64,000 nt of DNA from Paenibacillus sp. JZ16 (GCF_015326965.1 NZ_CP017659.1:372001-436000), one strand, 5' to 3'; positions 53,029 to 61,862 are shown, numbered from the stretch's first letter. Notes: a model not told the origin generated them from the letters alone. Made by a program: numbers and translations.

Positions 53029-53669
53029 AAGCTCACCACCCCATTGATTTTTCCGTTCGTTAACCCTGCAAAACCGTGAATCTCCTGGGTGCCGCCAATT
53101 TGAACAAGTGTGACCTCCAAGGTTTCCCCGGGTTCGAACCTGGTCGACAATCCGGAAGCAATATCTAGCCTGTATCCCTGCGTGCCGTTCCGCTCGAATA
53201 ACAAGGCGGGATTACATTCGTAAAAATGGAAGTGCGACCCTACCTGAATCGGTCGGTCTCCACTGTTGGTGACTTCACGCGTAATGCGAGGGCGGCTGGG
53301 TACCAGCTCAATCGGCTCATCTCGCAGGTCGTATTCGCCTGCAATAATGCCGGTTGCGTCTGACGCGCCTTGAATCGGGTCATGAACGCTGACCAGCTTG
53401 GTACCATCCACAAAGGTGGCTTCGACCTGGACTTCCCTAAGCAAGTGGGCGACGCCGTCCATCACTTGATCCGCTGACAGCACATGACGCGCTTCTTCCA
53501 TTAATTCGGCTACAGACTTACCATCACGAGCTCCTTCAACAACATAACCTGAAATGAGTGCGGCCGCTTCAGGGTAGTTCAATTTCAACCCGCGGGCTAA
53601 CCGTTTCTGCGCTAATTCCGACGCGAGGAAAAGCAATAATTTGTCTCTTTCCTGGTAAGTGAGATGCAT
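53025..53669 (-). CDS. ureAB: Urease gamma-beta fusion subunit
   Basis: The product has 214 residues and joins two urease subunits that are separate in many bacteria. Residues 1-100 are the gamma subunit ([33 protein letters not shown]). Residues about 110-210 are the beta subunit ([31 protein letters not shown]). Such fusions occur in several lineages. The start is the ATG with AAGGAG eight bases upstream; a GTG three codons earlier overlaps that spacing. It is the first gene of the urease operon, under apparent nitrogen control. Confidence 0.95.
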   Translation of the reverse strand: MHLTYQERDKLLLFLASELAQKRLARGLKLNYPEAAALISGYVVEGARDGKSVAELMEEARHVLSADQVMDGVAHLLREVQVEATFVDGTKLVSVHDPIQGASDATGIIAGEYDLRDEPIELVPSRPRITREVTNSGDRPIQVGSHFHFYECNPALLFERNGTQGYRLDIASGLSTRFEPGETLEVTLVQIGGTQEIHGFAGLTNGKINGVVSL

Positions 53670-53694
53670 CCTGGCCACTCCTTCACATTGTATT

Positions 53695-53711
53695 TGTTAG
53701 AATACTTTACA
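53695..53711 (-). promoter_or_regulatory. GlnR/TnrA box, proximal (downstream of promoter)
   Basis: TGTAAAGTATTCTAACA on the minus strand fits TGTNANATTTTNTNACA except at two inner positions. It is centred about 55 bases downstream of the predicted start point and 26 bases before the ureAB start, so GlnR bound here could act as a roadblock when nitrogen is plentiful. Confidence 0.7.
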
Positions 53712-53764
53712 CACCGAGTGGTGTTTATAAAGATAGTGATGCATAATGGTGTTTATTTTGGATA

Positions 53765-53793
53765 AATGTAGCACTACCCAAATAAATAGTCAA
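53765..53793 (-). promoter_or_regulatory. Promoter of the urease operon
   Basis: On the minus strand TTGACT (53793-53788), a 17-base spacer and TACATT (53770-53765). The predicted start is near 53758, giving a leader of about 90 bases. Confidence 0.65.
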
Positions 53794-53799
53794 TATTAA

Positions 53800-53816
53800 T
53801 GTGAGATATTATTACA
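53800..53816. promoter_or_regulatory. GlnR/TnrA box, distal (upstream of promoter)
   Basis: TGTGAGATATTATTACA (+ strand) fits the 17-base palindromic GlnR/TnrA consensus at all but one defined position. Its centre (53808) is about 50 bases upstream of the predicted urease start point, the place where TnrA is known to activate promoters in B. subtilis. Confidence 0.72.
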
Positions 53817-53876
53817 TTGACTTCACTTCACGAACAAATTTACTCCAAGCGGGATAGAGGATTTCTTAATAAGCAC

Positions 53877-53903
53877 ACAAAAAAGACCCTATTCGGGCCC
53901 TTC
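53877..53903 (-). terminator. Weak terminator after gerC
   Basis: On the minus strand GGCCC pairs with GGGTC (one G-T pair) and is followed by six T. It ends the germinant receptor operon just before the urease control region. Confidence 0.55.
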
Positions 53904-53908
53904 ACAAT

Positions 53909-55015
53909 TTATCGAAACTTGCCATAATCTTTAATATGCACTTCAACCAAACATTCCACCGGCAGCTTCTGAAGCTCCTGTCGCCAGTTCATCTTTTTCC
54001 ATTGCGCGTAACCAACACGGTTACGGACAACCGTTCCTATTCCGAGGCTATCTACCTGATGCTGTTTCATGAGCGTAATGATGCGATCGCCTTTTTTCGA
54101 AATATATTTACTGATCCGCTTCTCCAGCTCATGCCGTTCCCGATCATTGCTCAACCTGGCATCGCCGATGTATTCCAGAACAGTGCCGGTCACTTTAATA
54201 TGATACGTCACTTTGTCAACGCCCTGAGCTCCACGGGTGACTTTCACTTTACGTGAGCTGATCAATGAACTGAACATGACGTTTTCCTTCGTGTCACCGG
54301 GCTCCGCTAGTTCAATATTTATTTGGCCATCTCTGAATTTGCCTTTCAGAAAAGCGAAGATCAATGCATCCTGAGGTTCGATCTTCGTTACATAACGATC
54401 ATCTCGAAATAATGCGATTCCATTCGTTGTAATGTAATTATTCTCATGCTTCTTAATAATCGGAGCAACGGGGTCTACACCCTGATCGAAAAAATCCCTG
54501 GCAAAGCTGAATAAAGTTACCTTTGGAATTGTCTGCCCCAGTGCTTCTTTTTCAAGCAGCATGTCGATATATCGCCCTGTACGCGGATGCTGCCTGTAAT
54601 CGTCGATCAATAGCTCGCCTGCATGTCCTTCAACCACACTCACTTTGACCTGTGATGAAATGGAGGGATCTCTGAACAAGGTGTCCAGATGTCCATGAAG
54701 TCCATTTTTCGCCATCGAAAGGCCGAACAATACGTTGCGGATTTGTCCGCTTACCAGCAGCATCCCCGTTCTCCTGGACATGATCATTTTCGCTTCTTTG
54801 CTGCTCTCGGCGGTCGCCGTCAATACCTCCCGTTTAGCGGTGGTTTCCGGATCCGCTTGGGGAATCGAGACCGAGATGGCTAGCTTGCCATCCGGCAGCA
54901 AATCATAACTGGTGGTCTGGATGAAACCCAGATCTTCCAGAATCCGCTGATCTCCGCAACCTGATAGAGGGATGATACACAGCAGGAGGAGCAAGCATGT
55001 ACATTTTTTTAACAT
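53909..55015 (-). CDS. gerC: Ger(x)C-family spore germination lipoprotein
   Basis: The precursor has 368 residues with lipobox PLSGC (Cys20) right after the signal peptide, as in all GerAC-type subunits. The mature part has the N-terminal domain (GDQRILEDLGFIQTTSYD), the central VLLVSGQ-like segment (GMLLVSGQIRNVLFG) and the C-terminal domain (VEVHIKDYGKFR). It would sit on the outer face of the spore inner membrane as the C subunit of a nutrient germinant receptor. It lies six bases after gerB in the gerA-gerB-gerC operon. Confidence 0.93.
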   Translation of the reverse strand: MLKKCTCLLLLLCIIPLSGCGDQRILEDLGFIQTTSYDLLPDGKLAISVSIPQADPETTAKREVLTATAESSKEAKMIMSRRTGMLLVSGQIRNVLFGLSMAKNGLHGHLDTLFRDPSISSQVKVSVVEGHAGELLIDDYRQHPRTGRYIDMLLEKEALGQTIPKVTLFSFARDFFDQGVDPVAPIIKKHENNYITTNGIALFRDDRYVTKIEPQDALIFAFLKGKFRDGQINIELAEPGDTKENVMFSSLISSRKVKVTRGAQGVDKVTYHIKVTGTVLEYIGDARLSNDRERHELEKRISKYISKKGDRIITLMKQHQVDSLGIGTVVRNRVGYAQWKKMNWRQELQKLPVECLVEVHIKDYGKFR

Positions 55016-55021
55016 ATCACA

Positions 55022-56098
55022 TCACGCTGCCTTTTTTCGCCGCTGCCATAGCAGCAGAATGATTAGTATCACCGGTACAATATAGGCGAATCCGATCTGG
55101 ATATAACCCAGATACAAAATCCATTCTCGGATGGTATTCAATACGGTTGGAATGTAGGATATGAGCAAGGCAAAAAGAATGATAAAGAAATAGTGAACAT
55201 TGATTTTGATCTTCGGGAAAACTCGTTGGGTGCTCTCACCGGCTGCCCAAAAGTAAAGGACGAGGGTGATGATGGTGGTGAACAGAAAGAAGCCGTAGAA
55301 GAGATTCTCAATTCGCTCCATGAACGGCAGCTTGATATAAGCCAATAAATCGAGTAATGGAAACAACATAACCTTCAGCATATCGCTGCCAATGACTCCG
55401 AACGAGACAAAACCCAAGAGAACGTAGGATACTGTACGAATAAGATGACCGTAAATAACGGCCCTGAACAATTTCGTCTTCTTATCGGTGTAGGGAAAGA
55501 ATAGTAAACACAGCTCATATCCCATAAATGCCAAATAGATATGAAAGAATCCTTCGGTCATATTGTAGCTGTCTTGAAAAATATAAGGCGTTAATCGCTC
55601 GAATCTGAATTCCCCAGAGTAGTAAATAAGCAGCAAACTCATCCAAATGGTGCACCAGAAGTAAACGGTCGAAGCCTTGGAGATGTTATAGAGCCCTTTG
55701 GTCAGCAGCATAAAGGCTAGAACATCGATCGCAATCTTGAACACCATCGGGTCGGTTGTCGGGAAGGCAAACATCTGAAAGATCAGCACATATTCCTTGG
55801 CAACGAGACAGCCGATTAGTGCCCATACCATGCTAAAAGCCAGATAGAAGGGGACCAGGATGAACTTGGGAATGCTTTTCTCCAGTATTTCAAAGATCGA
55901 CTGACCTTTGCCCAGCCGATACACCCAATACATTAGGTAAATATTGAGACAGACCAGAATGGATATCGGGATCACAACAAGCCAGCCATTTGTCCCGAAA
56001 TACTGGGCTTCGATCTGCGCGATGCTGAATACGTAGACGCCCGTTTGAATCATATAGATGAGGATCGCTGTATGAAATTGGGATAGTTTTTCTTTCAA
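55022..56098 (-). CDS. gerB: GerAB/ArcD/ProY-family germinant receptor B subunit
   Basis: The integral membrane protein has 358 residues with ten hydrophobic segments of the amino-acid-permease-related GerB family (FHTAILIYMIQTGVYVFSIA at the start, the Gly-rich loop VYRLGKGQSIFEILE). The B subunit is the likely nutrient-binding part of Ger receptors. It ends in a basic tail (LLWQRRKKAA). It lies six bases after gerA. Confidence 0.93.
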   Translation of the reverse strand: MKEKLSQFHTAILIYMIQTGVYVFSIAQIEAQYFGTNGWLVVIPISILVCLNIYLMYWVYRLGKGQSIFEILEKSIPKFILVPFYLAFSMVWALIGCLVAKEYVLIFQMFAFPTTDPMVFKIAIDVLAFMLLTKGLYNISKASTVYFWCTIWMSLLLIYYSGEFRFERLTPYIFQDSYNMTEGFFHIYLAFMGYELCLLFFPYTDKKTKLFRAVIYGHLIRTVSYVLLGFVSFGVIGSDMLKVMLFPLLDLLAYIKLPFMERIENLFYGFFLFTTIITLVLYFWAAGESTQRVFPKIKINVHYFFIILFALLISYIPTVLNTIREWILYLGYIQIGFAYIVPVILIILLLWQRRKKAA

Positions 56099-56104
56099 TT
56101 GTCC

Positions 56105-57610
56105 TCACCTCTTCATTTTTAACTTCACTTTGTTTCTCGCTCTAACTTGAGTCGGCCGCTTGGCCAGGGTGGAAAAAGGAAATCTCATAAATACGTCTTT
56201 CCAGTCATAGGGCTCAAAAGGAGCAATTGGCGACAAATAAGAGCTGCCAATACTTGTCAAACCGCTAAGGTGAACGACGATATACGCCAGTCCAAAGGCC
56301 AAACCCAGATTGCCCCAAAATCCTGCCATAATAATGAGTCCGAATCGGAGCAGGCGAAAAGAAGCGCTCATGACATAATTGGGAATAACAAAGGAGGCAA
56401 TTGCTGAGGAAGCGACGGCGATAATCAGAATGTTACTGGTTAATCCTGCCTGCACGGCAGCTTGTCCTATGACGATACCGCCTACGATACCGATGGTCTG
56501 GCCGATCTTGGTGGGCAGTCTGGCCCCGGCTTCCCTCAGAAGTTCAATGGTTGTCTCCATCAGAAGCGCTTCAAAGATCGGGGGGAAAGGCACTCTGCTT
56601 CTGGACTCGGTTAATGTCAGGAGTAGATTCTGTGGAATCATTTCATAGTGAAATGAGGTCACCGACACGTAAAGGGCCGTCAATGTCACCGTGATGATGA
56701 GCGCTGCAAACCTCAGGAACAAGGTCGCTGTACCAATGCTCCACCTCTGGTAATAATCATCGGAGGATGAGAAGAACTCAAAAAAGTTGACCGGAGCGCT
56801 GAAGGCAGTCGGACTCCCGTCCATAATCCCGACGACTCGACCTGAAACCAGCTTGGATGCAATCGTATCCGGGCGCTCGGTGGTCAGAAATTGGGCGAAG
56901 ATCGAATACGGAGCATCATCAATACACTGAATAAGCATATTCGTATCATGTATAGCATCGATTTCAATATCCTTAATTCGCTTTATCACTTCATTTACGT
57001 ACTTCTCATTCGTGATGTCCTTGATGTACAGAACATAGACATCTGATTTCGTGACTTCTCCCACGGAAAGTTTAATGACTTTGAGATGAGAACTCTGAAC
57101 TCTCTTTCGAATTAAAGACAGATTCGTATAAGCCTGTTCGGTAAACGCCTCGTGCGGCCCGATAATGATGGATTCCGTTTCGGATTCTGCAACCGTACGG
57201 GACACCGGGAATATGACATCGATCATGAATGCATTTTCCTCATAAAAGATAGCCGCCATGCCGCTAAGAATGCCTTCAACGCATTTTTTGGTATCCACTA
57301 TTGGTTTAAACTGGGATTGTTCCGTTAACAACGCAAGCGGCTCTTCAGCGGTTAACACAGGGGGGAGCAGATCACGTTCCAGCCGATCCTCATTGACTAA
57401 ATGACTGAAATACAAAACTTGCAGACGTTCATTAATATAGGATTTATGGACAAAATCGGCGGCATGATCAAATTGATCGATGATATGCTGCAGTGTCAGC
57501 GTTGCTCCCTCCTGAGGATGAGGGTCCTGTTGATTTTCTTGAGCCGGACCTTTATCGGCATGCTCATGGTTGACCAGAAAGATGGATTTTAACCTCTGCT
57601 TTATTCCCAC
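56105..57610 (-). CDS. gerA: GerA-family spore germination protein (A subunit)
   Basis: The product has 501 residues. A large cytoplasmic N-terminal domain (about 1-275) includes the conserved SYINERLQVLYFSHLVNEDRL and VGIMDGSPTAFSAPVNFFEF segments. About four or five membrane helices follow in the C-terminal half (RVPFPPIFEALLMETTIELL is the conserved loop). The tail is strongly basic (RARNKVKLKMKR). The start is GTG with GAGGTG seven bases upstream; the frame stays open for 22 codons further, but those lie over the promoter. First gene of gerABC. Confidence 0.93.
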   Translation of the reverse strand: MGIKQRLKSIFLVNHEHADKGPAQENQQDPHPQEGATLTLQHIIDQFDHAADFVHKSYINERLQVLYFSHLVNEDRLERDLLPPVLTAEEPLALLTEQSQFKPIVDTKKCVEGILSGMAAIFYEENAFMIDVIFPVSRTVAESETESIIIGPHEAFTEQAYTNLSLIRKRVQSSHLKVIKLSVGEVTKSDVYVLYIKDITNEKYVNEVIKRIKDIEIDAIHDTNMLIQCIDDAPYSIFAQFLTTERPDTIASKLVSGRVVGIMDGSPTAFSAPVNFFEFFSSSDDYYQRWSIGTATLFLRFAALIITVTLTALYVSVTSFHYEMIPQNLLLTLTESRSRVPFPPIFEALLMETTIELLREAGARLPTKIGQTIGIVGGIVIGQAAVQAGLTSNILIIAVASSAIASFVIPNYVMSASFRLLRFGLIIMAGFWGNLGLAFGLAYIVVHLSGLTSIGSSYLSPIAPFEPYDWKDVFMRFPFSTLAKRPTQVRARNKVKLKMKR

Positions 57611-57644
57611 GTCTTTACACCTCGGATTCCTGCATAGTCTGTCA

Positions 57645-57675
57645 TAGTGTGCGTACTTTGCCCTGGATCTATCCA
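57645..57675 (-). promoter_or_regulatory. Candidate sigma-G promoter of gerABC
   Basis: On the minus strand TGGATA (57675-57670), an 18-base spacer and CACACTA (57651-57645). They differ from the forespore consensus (TGAATA and CATACTA, 17-18 spacing) at one base each. The start point would be about 30 bases before the GTG of gerA, consistent with forespore expression of Ger receptors. Confidence 0.6.
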
Positions 57676-57772
57676 ACGAATCCCATATCGAATTAGGAAG
57701 ACCGTTAGCGGGAATCTTAGGCTTGAGAGACGAAGCGAGAGTTTATCTAGAGGTGTAAAGAGGAGGTTTACT

Positions 57773-58555
57773 ATGCTGGGCAGTATCTTAATGGCCGGGG
57801 TTATATCGCTTGGGATTAGCCCTGATCATGATCAAGTGATTAACAAACTTCAGGATGCTTATGATCAGCAGGGCATCTTTGAATCCGGTGGTGAGCTTGT
57901 GGAGGAGGCAGTGAGGGCGTGTGCGAAACATTTCGGTACAGCCGTCTACTTACCGCCGCAGTTGCCGCCCGTCGCTTTCACGCATCAGTATGGCCGCTGT
58001 TATGACATGGATGGGGGATTGGACGAGCATTTGGAGATTCATTATCTTAACCGATATAAACTTGATAATGACTACAAAATCGAATTATATCCGCTCGAGA
58101 ATAAACAGCAGTTGAAACATCTATCATTTCAGGAATCGATGCTGACAGATCATACACCCGCAAAGTTTTACAAGGGGCCGACCAATACGCTGCAACTGTT
58201 CGTATTCGAAAAGGGGAACTGGCAATACCTTTTAACTTCTGCAAATGGCGCTTCTTCAGAAATCAGGCAGCAGGAATTGACAGAAATTGCAGAGTCCTTG
58301 ATCCATGCGGTGAACAGCAAAGACCCTGCTTACGCCACGTGGGGAACTCTTGCCGTCACGGAAGCAAAGCGTAAATATAATATGGATGTAGTGGACTACC
58401 TCTATATGGGAAGAACCACGATCTCTAGTGAAATGGCGGAGGAGAAGTTTAAACTTTGGCTTAAGGAGGGGGCTCGTGAATTCGGCGTATATGTAACCGT
58501 TGCGTTTCATCCAACAACCCATCAGTTCATATCGATTCGGTACGAGGAAATCTAG
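57773..58555 (+). CDS. DUF3889-domain protein
   Basis: The product has 260 residues. A hydrophobic N-terminus (MLGSILMAGVISLGIS) could be a short signal or anchor. The middle part (about 30-190) is of unknown family and loosely resembles DUF4367-type extracellular domains. The C-terminal ~65 residues match DUF3889 well (AVTEAKRKYNMDVVDYLYMG, EEKFKLWLKEGAREFGVYVT). The ATG has AGGAGG six bases upstream; a longer open frame upstream is not needed. It is divergent from gerA, which hints at a spore or envelope role without proving it. Confidence 0.72.
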   Translation: MLGSILMAGVISLGISPDHDQVINKLQDAYDQQGIFESGGELVEEAVRACAKHFGTAVYLPPQLPPVAFTHQYGRCYDMDGGLDEHLEIHYLNRYKLDNDYKIELYPLENKQQLKHLSFQESMLTDHTPAKFYKGPTNTLQLFVFEKGNWQYLLTSANGASSEIRQQELTEIAESLIHAVNSKDPAYATWGTLAVTEAKRKYNMDVVDYLYMGRTTISSEMAEEKFKLWLKEGAREFGVYVTVAFHPTTHQFISIRYEEI

Positions 58556-58576
58556 CCGGAGAAATGAGCTTGTTAG

Positions 58577-58642
58577 CAGGAATAAACACGATTTCCTGAA
58601 AGAGAATCACGGTTGCTTTTTTATGAAAGTCGTGTTTTCCTG
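58577..58642. repeat. Long inverted repeat between the DUF3889 and kinase genes
   Basis: CAGGAATAAACACGATTTC (58577-58595) and GAAAGTCGTGTTTTCCTG (58625-58642) are near-complete inverted copies around a ~29-base loop. No clean T-run follows on either strand. It may be a terminator-like structure or a relic of duplicated hairpin DNA. Confidence 0.5.
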
Positions 58643-58741
58643 CTGTTCAGACGCATACATATGGTGTACCATATTTGGTGAAACTTGCCTCCGTGATTTC
58701 TACATTTTGCGCCAGTAATAGTGGTTTAGGAGTGATTCGCT

Positions 58742-60304
58742 TTGTCTTTTATAGTACTTAAGCTCCTATTTGTTCCATTGATATCGGTTTTTATTATGGT
58801 GTCATCGGTTTATCTTGGATATCAAACGTCAATCCCTATGATGCTGCTCACGGCATCGTTACTGTATGCATCCGTTATTTTTGATCGAAAGTTCGAATGG
58901 CTTCGCAATATTCAATTTCTCTTTCTCGGGGCGTTTCATTTTGTCAGCCATTTGAATTGGTGTATCTTGTTGTATTACATACTCATCATCAACCTCATTC
59001 ATAAAAAAGAGCGTTTCATAGAATCGTTGCCGCTGTGCCTTCTTATGATCCTTCAGTATTCCATCATTCGTCTGACTTATGTGCCGATTACAAAGTACAA
59101 CATACTGGTCGCTGTATTTGATTGTTTGTCTTCCTTTGTCATCGTGGTTTCTTTTCACTTTGTAAACTTTCTCGAATCGGAGAAGAAGAAGTTATATAAG
59201 CAAAACGATTATTTGACCTATCACGATCCCTTGACGGGGCTTCTGAATTATGATGGATATTTGCATAAAGTCCAGCATCTTGTTGAGTTGAACAAGCCTT
59301 TCCAGTTGGTGCTGCTCGACATCAACAACTTTAAATCGTTAAATGCGAAGGACATCTCCACAGCCAATGAGATTCTGATCAACTTCTCTCGTGCGCTGCG
59401 CAAGCTGTTCCTGAGCGATATGCTGGCAGCCTCCCGATATGCAGGGGATCGCTTTGCTGTGCTGCTCCCCGAGCATGTCAACATCGACAGCAGCCTGTTC
59501 AATTTTGAAAGTATCGGCGTACAGGTGACCTATAGCATCACTTGTTACCCGCACGAAGCCTTAACTTATCAAGAGATGATCAGCACGGCAGAAGACCGGA
59601 TATTTCAAATGCGGCGAAATTCCTGGATGCGAGGCCAGGAGGAAATGATCCGAACGGAAAAGATGAAGATGGTTGGGGAATTGGCTGCCGGAATGGCCCA
59701 TGAAATTCGGAATCCGCTTACCTCTATTAAAGGCTTCATCCAACTCTCCAAAAATCAAGGTTATAACATTCAGCCGTGGTATGAGGTCATTATGGGGGAA
59801 ATCACGCGGGTAGGGGAGCTGACGGCAGAATTTTTGCACTTTTCCAAGCCGCATGCCAGCAATATGAGGGTTGAATCCCTAACGGATTGTTTGACCCGGG
59901 TCTATTCCTTGTGTGAATCCGAAGCAGCTTCGCGCGGTCATTTGTTTAGGCTGGACTTAAGTGATGAGCCGATTCAGATTGTCATGGACCGTGATAAGAT
60001 CATTCAGGTGCTTATCAACCTGATCCGTAATTCTTTTCAAGCGATGGAGCACACCGGTACTGTCCGACTCTCGCTCAGGGCGGAAGAACGAATGGCTGTT
60101 GTGGAAGTTGAGGATACCGGAAAAGGCATTCCCGATGAAAATCTGGTCAAGATTTTTGATCCGTTCTATACAACCAAAGAAGAAGGGACCGGCCTTGGGC
60201 TGTCCCTGTGTCAAAAAATTGTAGAGGACCATGGCGGCAGAATAACGGTTCACAGCGAGCTAGGGATCGGCACGACGTTTACCTTGCGGATTCCACTGGC
60301 TTAG
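58742..60304 (+). CDS. Membrane sensor histidine kinase with degenerate GGDEF domain
   Basis: The product has 520 residues. About five or six N-terminal membrane segments span residues 5-145. A GGDEF-type domain follows at about 155-300: it opens with the usual HDPLTGLLNYDGYLHKV, but the signature is AGDRF (234-238), so cyclase activity is doubtful. Then come HisKA with phospho-acceptor His320 (GMAHEIRNPLTSIKGF) and a complete HATPase_c domain (NLIRNSFQAM, DTGKGIP, GTGLGLSLC). The kinase half resembles sporulation kinases (KinB/KinD-like). The start is TTG, nine bases after GGAG. No response regulator lies nearby. Confidence 0.87.
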   Translation: MSFIVLKLLFVPLISVFIMVSSVYLGYQTSIPMMLLTASLLYASVIFDRKFEWLRNIQFLFLGAFHFVSHLNWCILLYYILIINLIHKKERFIESLPLCLLMILQYSIIRLTYVPITKYNILVAVFDCLSSFVIVVSFHFVNFLESEKKKLYKQNDYLTYHDPLTGLLNYDGYLHKVQHLVELNKPFQLVLLDINNFKSLNAKDISTANEILINFSRALRKLFLSDMLAASRYAGDRFAVLLPEHVNIDSSLFNFESIGVQVTYSITCYPHEALTYQEMISTAEDRIFQMRRNSWMRGQEEMIRTEKMKMVGELAAGMAHEIRNPLTSIKGFIQLSKNQGYNIQPWYEVIMGEITRVGELTAEFLHFSKPHASNMRVESLTDCLTRVYSLCESEAASRGHLFRLDLSDEPIQIVMDRDKIIQVLINLIRNSFQAMEHTGTVRLSLRAEERMAVVEVEDTGKGIPDENLVKIFDPFYTTKEEGTGLGLSLCQKIVEDHGGRITVHSELGIGTTFTLRIPLA

Positions 60305-60332
60305 AAAATTTGGATGGCAATCGACCGAAATA

Positions 60333-60349
60333 TATCCTATGATAGGATA
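60333..60349. promoter_or_regulatory. 17-base palindrome upstream of the Bcr/CflA gene
   Basis: TATCCTAT-G-ATAGGATA is a perfect palindrome about 80 bases before the exporter start, in the gap after the kinase gene. It has the form of a dimeric repressor operator (TetR or MarR type), but no regulator gene adjoins it. Confidence 0.5.
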
Positions 60350-60431
60350 GTTGTATAGCAAATCCAACATGGTTTTGCAAAAATTTATACTCATGCATCA
60401 ATGTGTTGCAAGAAAGGAAGTAACAGATCGT

Positions 60432-61682
60432 ATGTCGATGTCCACGAAAGAAGCCGGTTCAACCATGGTTCTATCTCGCAGGAAGAGGCTTCAGTTTGCC
60501 TTGATTCTCGGATCTCTTTCGGCTTTCGGGCCACTTTCCGTTGATATGTATTTACCTGCACTTCCTAAACTCTCCGAGAGTTTGGGATCGCCAGCATCGT
60601 TGGCCCAATTAAGCCTGACGGCATTTCTACTTGGTCTTGCACTAGGACAGCTTGTAGCAGGCCCACTCAGCGATATTCGGGGGAGAAGAGCACCACTCAT
60701 CATATCCTTGATAATTTATTCGATTACCTCTTTGCTGTGTGCGTTTGCCCCAAGTATATGGGTTCTGGTTGCGCTTCGATTTGTACAGGGAGCAAGTGGA
60801 GCAGCCGGTATTGTCATATCCAGGGCTGTCGTCCGGGATTTATACACCGGTTCGGAGCTGACCAAGTTTTTTACATTGCTGATGCTGATCAATGGTTTGG
60901 CACCCATTATCGCTCCAGTATTCGGTGCGTTTATCCTTAATTTTGTCTCTTGGCGGGGGGTTTTTGTTGTCCTGTTCCTGATTGGACTGCTTATGCTGCT
61001 CGCGGTATGGTTTGGTCTTCCGGAAACGCTCAATCGGGAGAAAAGGGCCAATGGAGGGATCAAACAAACCTTCCGTACCTTCGGTACGCTGATTCGGGAC
61101 CGCGTATTTGTCGGTTATGCGCTCTCTCAAGCGTTCGTATCAGCCGCGATGTTTGCGTATATCTCAGGGTCACCATTCGTGCTGCAGGATATCTTCGGCG
61201 TATCCCCTCAAATGTACAGCCTGTTCTTTGCCGTTAATGGGGTTGGCATTGTGCTGTTCTCTCAAATCACGGGTAGATTGGCCTCTCGCACAGGGGAGTC
61301 CAAATTGTTGACAACGGGTCTCATCATTGCGGCCTTTGGCGGGACTTCGCTGTTCGCGATCACCTGGCTTGGCGGCGGACTGCTGCTGATTGCCCCGATG
61401 TTATTCCTGATTGTTTCTGCCGTCGGCATGGTCAGTGCAACGACAACATCACTGGCGATGCAGAAGCAAGCAGCCCATACATCAGGCAGTGCGTCCGCGC
61501 TTCTTGGATTACTGCCTTTGCTATTAGGCGCAGCCGCAAGTCCACTGGTGGGCCTGGGAGACGGAACGACTGCTGCACCTATGGGAACGGTCATCGGGAT
61601 TGCAGAATTACTGGCTGTAAGCTCGTTCCTGTTCCTTGTTATGCCCTTTAGTCATAGGAAAGAGACGCCGGTCTCCTTGTAA
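60432..61682 (+). CDS. Bcr/CflA-family MFS multidrug exporter
   Basis: The product has 416 residues with 12 membrane segments. The Bcr/CflA hallmarks are present: GPLSVDMYLPALPKLSESLG in TM1, the GPLSDIRGRRAPL loop after TM2, and the RFVQGASGAAGIVISRAVVRD segment around TM4. The family exports bicyclomycin, chloramphenicol and similar compounds; specificity cannot be read here. The start is the ATG that follows AAAGGAAG by 11 bases; upstream in-frame ATGs lie over the promoter region. Confidence 0.9.
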   Translation: MSMSTKEAGSTMVLSRRKRLQFALILGSLSAFGPLSVDMYLPALPKLSESLGSPASLAQLSLTAFLLGLALGQLVAGPLSDIRGRRAPLIISLIIYSITSLLCAFAPSIWVLVALRFVQGASGAAGIVISRAVVRDLYTGSELTKFFTLLMLINGLAPIIAPVFGAFILNFVSWRGVFVVLFLIGLLMLLAVWFGLPETLNREKRANGGIKQTFRTFGTLIRDRVFVGYALSQAFVSAAMFAYISGSPFVLQDIFGVSPQMYSLFFAVNGVGIVLFSQITGRLASRTGESKLLTTGLIIAAFGGTSLFAITWLGGGLLLIAPMLFLIVSAVGMVSATTTSLAMQKQAAHTSGSASALLGLLPLLLGAAASPLVGLGDGTTAAPMGTVIGIAELLAVSSFLFLVMPFSHRKETPVSL

Positions 61683-61700
61683 AATAAAGACAGAACATAT

Positions 61701-61737
61701 AAAGAAACTCGCACATACATGGTGCGGGTTTCTTTGG
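61701..61737 (+). terminator. Terminator after the Bcr/CflA gene
   Basis: AAAGAAACTCGCA and TGCGGGTTTCTTT pair (one G-T) around an eight-to-ten-base loop. The stem's own T-rich end supplies the T-run. Confidence 0.8.
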
Positions 61738-61862
61738 TTTATAAAACAATCTGAATGAATTACCTGTAATGCAATCATAATACCAGAGAGTAAACGAAAC
61801 CGGACATATCACACGTAAACCGAAAGTAGAGAAAAACATAAAGATAAAGCAGGTGAACCAGC

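Noticed and set aside
52360..53079. Long open frames on the + strand opposite ureC
   Set aside because: They mirror the codon bias of ureC, which is certain from its active-site motifs; no start signal or family resemblance.
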